Shown: piece by piece, positions 61,888 to 64,000 of the stretch | How the letters are laid out: each line of letters starts with the position of its first letter | Position numbering within the stretch: the first letter of the stretch is position 1 | The notes under the pieces: generated by a model | Database searches by the model: none | The model's input: only the letters and a program-made list of their open reading frames with translations | Told to the model about the DNA's origin: nothing | Origin: an uncultured Pseudanabaenaceae cyanobacterium | GTDB lineage: Bacteria > Cyanobacteriota > Cyanobacteriia > PCC-9006 > JAAUQQ01 | Direction of reading: 5' to 3' | Assembly: GCA_937949725.1 (NCBI GenBank) | Contig: CALECT010000021.1 | Coordinates: forward strand, 1 to 64,000 | DNA: 64,000 nucleotides | Made by a program: the position numbers and the translations under genes

Positions 61888-64000
61888 ATGCTAAAAATTA
61901 CTGAAATGTGGTCCGGTCAGGACGTTGTATCGGTAACGCCTGACTGGTTTGAAATTACAAATACGGGGACCGAGGCTTGGGTATTGTCCGTAGACGGACC
62001 TCTGTTCTATAACGACAGCTCCCAGGACGCCGCTACGGCCACTCAAATTCAAGGGTTATCCCGTTTGGACCCCGGTCGTGCAGCAACGGTGGTGATTGGC
62101 TCCGGCGCATTTGAAGTCAACCAGTTCGTAGGGGTTTGGGGGGATGACATTGACCTCACGGGGGTAGAAACGGGGTTCACCCCAGGAGCGCCTCTAGATG
62201 CAGCCGATGGGGTCACCCTATGGCAGGGGAATCCGACTGCAGGAGGGGCGATTGTAGATACTGCAACTTATCTTGCTGGGCAAGCGACTAATAATTCTTA
62301 CGATGTTAATTTGGGTGCTCCCAGTCAGGTTGGTATAGCCAAGGCCGTGGCGACCACTGACACAGCAGGACCAGATGGGACGATTCCAGCAATCGGCTCC
62401 CCCGGTAATCTGGGGCCTTTCATTGTCAATAATCCTGATATTTCACTCACCATTACTGAAGCCTGGTCTAGTGTAGGGACAAATTCATTGACTGCAGATT
62501 GGTTTGAAATTACCAATACAGGCAACGTTGCCTGGGATTTCACAACCAATGGCCCGTTGCTTTATGACGACGGTTCTGGCGCTATAGCCATTGATGGACT
62601 AGACAGCATTGAACCCGGTCGGGCTGCAACAGTTGTCTTGGGAGGAGTTCCCGAAGTCAATCAATTCGTCAGCGTTTGGGGCGATGATCAAAACCTCTTT
62701 AATGTTCAGACGGGTTATGTAGCAGGCTCAGCGCTGTCCAGCGGTAGTCAGCTCAATTTGTTCCAAAGCCTTCCCGGCGGTGGCGGCACGTCATTAGATG
62801 CAGCAACTTATCCCAATAGCTCTATTCCGGTAGGCACTTCCTACGATTTCAATTTGGCTGCCCCCAGCGAAGTGGATGTGGCTCTAGCCAGTGCAACCAC
62901 AGAAAGCTTTGGTACAGCAGATACAAGAGCGATCGCTTCACCAGGTAACCAAGGTCCTTTCACCGGCCCCGTCGCTCCGGTCCTACAAATCACTGAAGCT
63001 TGGTCTGGCCAAACAGGAACTGCTGTAACCGCAGATTGGTTTGAAATTACCAACACCGGCAATGCAGCCTGGACTTTAAGTGACAATGGCCCACTGTTCT
63101 ATAACGATGGCTCCCAGGATCCTGCAACTTCCACCATTGTGAGTGGACTAGACCGGCTAGAACCGGGTCAATCGGCCACAGTGGTCATTGGTGATGCAAA
63201 TGACGTTACGGAATTCGTCAACGTTTGGAGCACCACGGTGGATCTTACCGGAGTGCAAACCGGCTTTACGGAAGGAGGCTCTCCCCTAGACGATGGCGAT
63301 GGAGTCACTCTCTGGCAAGGCAATCCCGTTCAGTCTGGTACTTTACTGGATGCAGTAAATTTCCCGGCTGGGATCGCTTCTGGGGTGTCCTATGACTTTA
63401 TTGAAGCTGCACCTAGCCAAATCGGCGTTGGTAATGCTGTAGCAACCCTGCAAACAGCGGGTGTTAGTGGAACAGAGCCCGCAGTAGCCTCCCCTGGAAA
63501 TCTGGGTCCTGTTGGTTCTCCTCCTCCCGCCAGCAATATCCTCGGCGTAACGACCTCCTATTTGAACGGAATGTCTCCGTCACTGGCCACTGAGGAAACC
63601 AACATTGGCAACCTAATTACAGATGCCAATCTAGCCGCAGCACAAACCGTCGATCCCACCACCACCATTTCACTGTTGCCCGGTGAATTTATTCAAGGCA
63701 GCATTGGCAGTGTTGTACCTGGAACAAACGGTGCTCCTCCACAATTTTTGCCCAATCCTGCCGTCCCTGGAATCCAGCCAGAAGGCGGAATTTCCCAGGC
63801 AGATATTGAAACTGTTCTGCCAGCCAATAATGGCTTGAGCTTGGTGACTGTAACTGCTTCCGAATTAGAGCAATTTCTGGAATTTGGCGTTTCAGAACTC
63901 AATCCCGATGGGTCTGCTACCAATGGACAACTCGTCCAGGCCTCTGGTGTGGAGTATAGCTTTGATCCCACGCGCCCTGTGGGCGATCGCATCCAGTCCA
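61888..64000 (+). CDS. Lamin-tail repeat protein with 5'-nucleotidase C-terminal domain (cut by window edge)
   Basis: Open from ATG 61888 to the window end, 704 codons, with AGGAG nine bases before the start. Three lamin-tail-like repeats (~180 residues each: residues ~1-185, ~186-365, ~366-548) share ITEAWSG, DWFEITNTGN, LFYNDGSQD, SPGNLGP. From ~residue 565 there is a 5'-nucleotidase C-terminal domain (TNIGNLITDANLAAA, SLLPGEFIQGSI, GGISQADIETVLPANNGLS, QASGVEYSFDPT). No signal peptide and no metallophosphatase domain precede it; type I export by a C-terminal signal beyond the window is possible. Confidence 0.75.
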   Translation, partial: MLKITEMWSGQDVVSVTPDWFEITNTGTEAWVLSVDGPLFYNDSSQDAATATQIQGLSRLDPGRAATVVIGSGAFEVNQFVGVWGDDIDLTGVETGFTPGAPLDAADGVTLWQGNPTAGGAIVDTATYLAGQATNNSYDVNLGAPSQVGIAKAVATTDTAGPDGTIPAIGSPGNLGPFIVNNPDISLTITEAWSSVGTNSLTADWFEITNTGNVAWDFTTNGPLLYDDGSGAIAIDGLDSIEPGRAATVVLGGVPEVNQFVSVWGDDQNLFNVQTGYVAGSALSSGSQLNLFQSLPGGGGTSLDAATYPNSSIPVGTSYDFNLAAPSEVDVALASATTESFGTADTRAIASPGNQGPFTGPVAPVLQITEAWSGQTGTAVTADWFEITNTGNAAWTLSDNGPLFYNDGSQDPATSTIVSGLDRLEPGQSATVVIGDANDVTEFVNVWSTTVDLTGVQTGFTEGGSPLDDGDGVTLWQGNPVQSGTLLDAVNFPAGIASGVSYDFIEAAPSQIGVGNAVATLQTAGVSGTEPAVASPGNLGPVGSPPPASNILGVTTSYLNGMSPSLATEETNIGNLITDANLAAAQTVDPTTTISLLPGEFIQGSIGSVVPGTNGAPPQFLPNPAVPGIQPEGGISQADIETVLPANNGLSLVTVTASELEQFLEFGVSELNPDGSATNGQLVQASGVEYSFDPTRPVGDRIQS

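Overview
The window looks like the chromosome of a filamentous or otherwise complex cyanobacterium. The octamer GCGATCGC (HIP1) recurs throughout. There is a plant-type [2Fe-2S] ferredoxin (petF), an Sll0418-like MPBQ/MSBQ methyltransferase of plastoquinone/tocopherol synthesis, a carotenoid-isomerase-like FAD oxidoreductase, several Uma2 (DUF820) nucleases, a haemagglutinin-CHAT fusion and a NACHT-WD40 protein. Base composition is moderately GC-rich, except for an AT-rich patch at about 55.83-57.25 kb. No rRNA, tRNA or CRISPR array was seen.

Left part (1-8.7 kb): conflict-type and repeat-rich DNA. It holds the N-terminus of a MoxR-type AAA ATPase (cut by the window edge), an Uma2 gene, a duplicated N-terminal fragment of the same MoxR gene, a large STAND protein (N-terminal nuclease-like region, NACHT, pentapeptide, 14 WD40 repeats of which 12 are nearly identical), a four-unit 163-bp palindromic repeat array, a broken Uma2 start and an AlkC-like DNA-repair protein.

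8.8-31.2 kb: mostly metabolic genes. They include a degenerate Nudix protein; a ygiB-ygiC-like pair followed by a di-iron ferritin-like protein; a TetR-controlled operon (two MDR oxidoreductases plus a polysaccharide deacetylase) with a visible tandem operator; a carbamoyltransferase fused to a methyltransferase; MPBQ methyltransferase; ybaK; NrtS; ogt; petF; a FAD oxidoreductase; apt; and a CocE-type hydrolase. 31.2-49.1 kb: a CBS protein with a HEPN-like C-terminus, the 2067-residue haemagglutinin-TPR-CHAT protein, metY-metX, a phosphohexomutase, pentapeptide/TPR, Hsp20, a lipase-like hydrolase and thioredoxin.

49.1-61.1 kb: a second accessory region. A SWIM zinc-finger protein and a VWA protein, which in many bacteria accompany a MoxR ATPase, are separated by a LysR regulator and two haloalkane-dehalogenase-like hydrolases. 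A 41-codon remnant of the VWA C-terminus is still fused to the start of the SWIM gene, so the LysR/dehalogenase block lies between two copies of the VWA 3' end. The MoxR gene at the left edge shows a parallel arrangement: an Uma2 gene lies between two copies of the MoxR 5' end. Further right are an AT-rich patch with two orphan genes, an antitoxin whose PIN toxin has decayed, another Uma2 gene, DUF3592 and a 5-formyl-THF cyclo-ligase-like gene. The window ends inside a large secreted-type protein with three lamin-tail-like repeats and a 5'-nucleotidase C-terminal domain.
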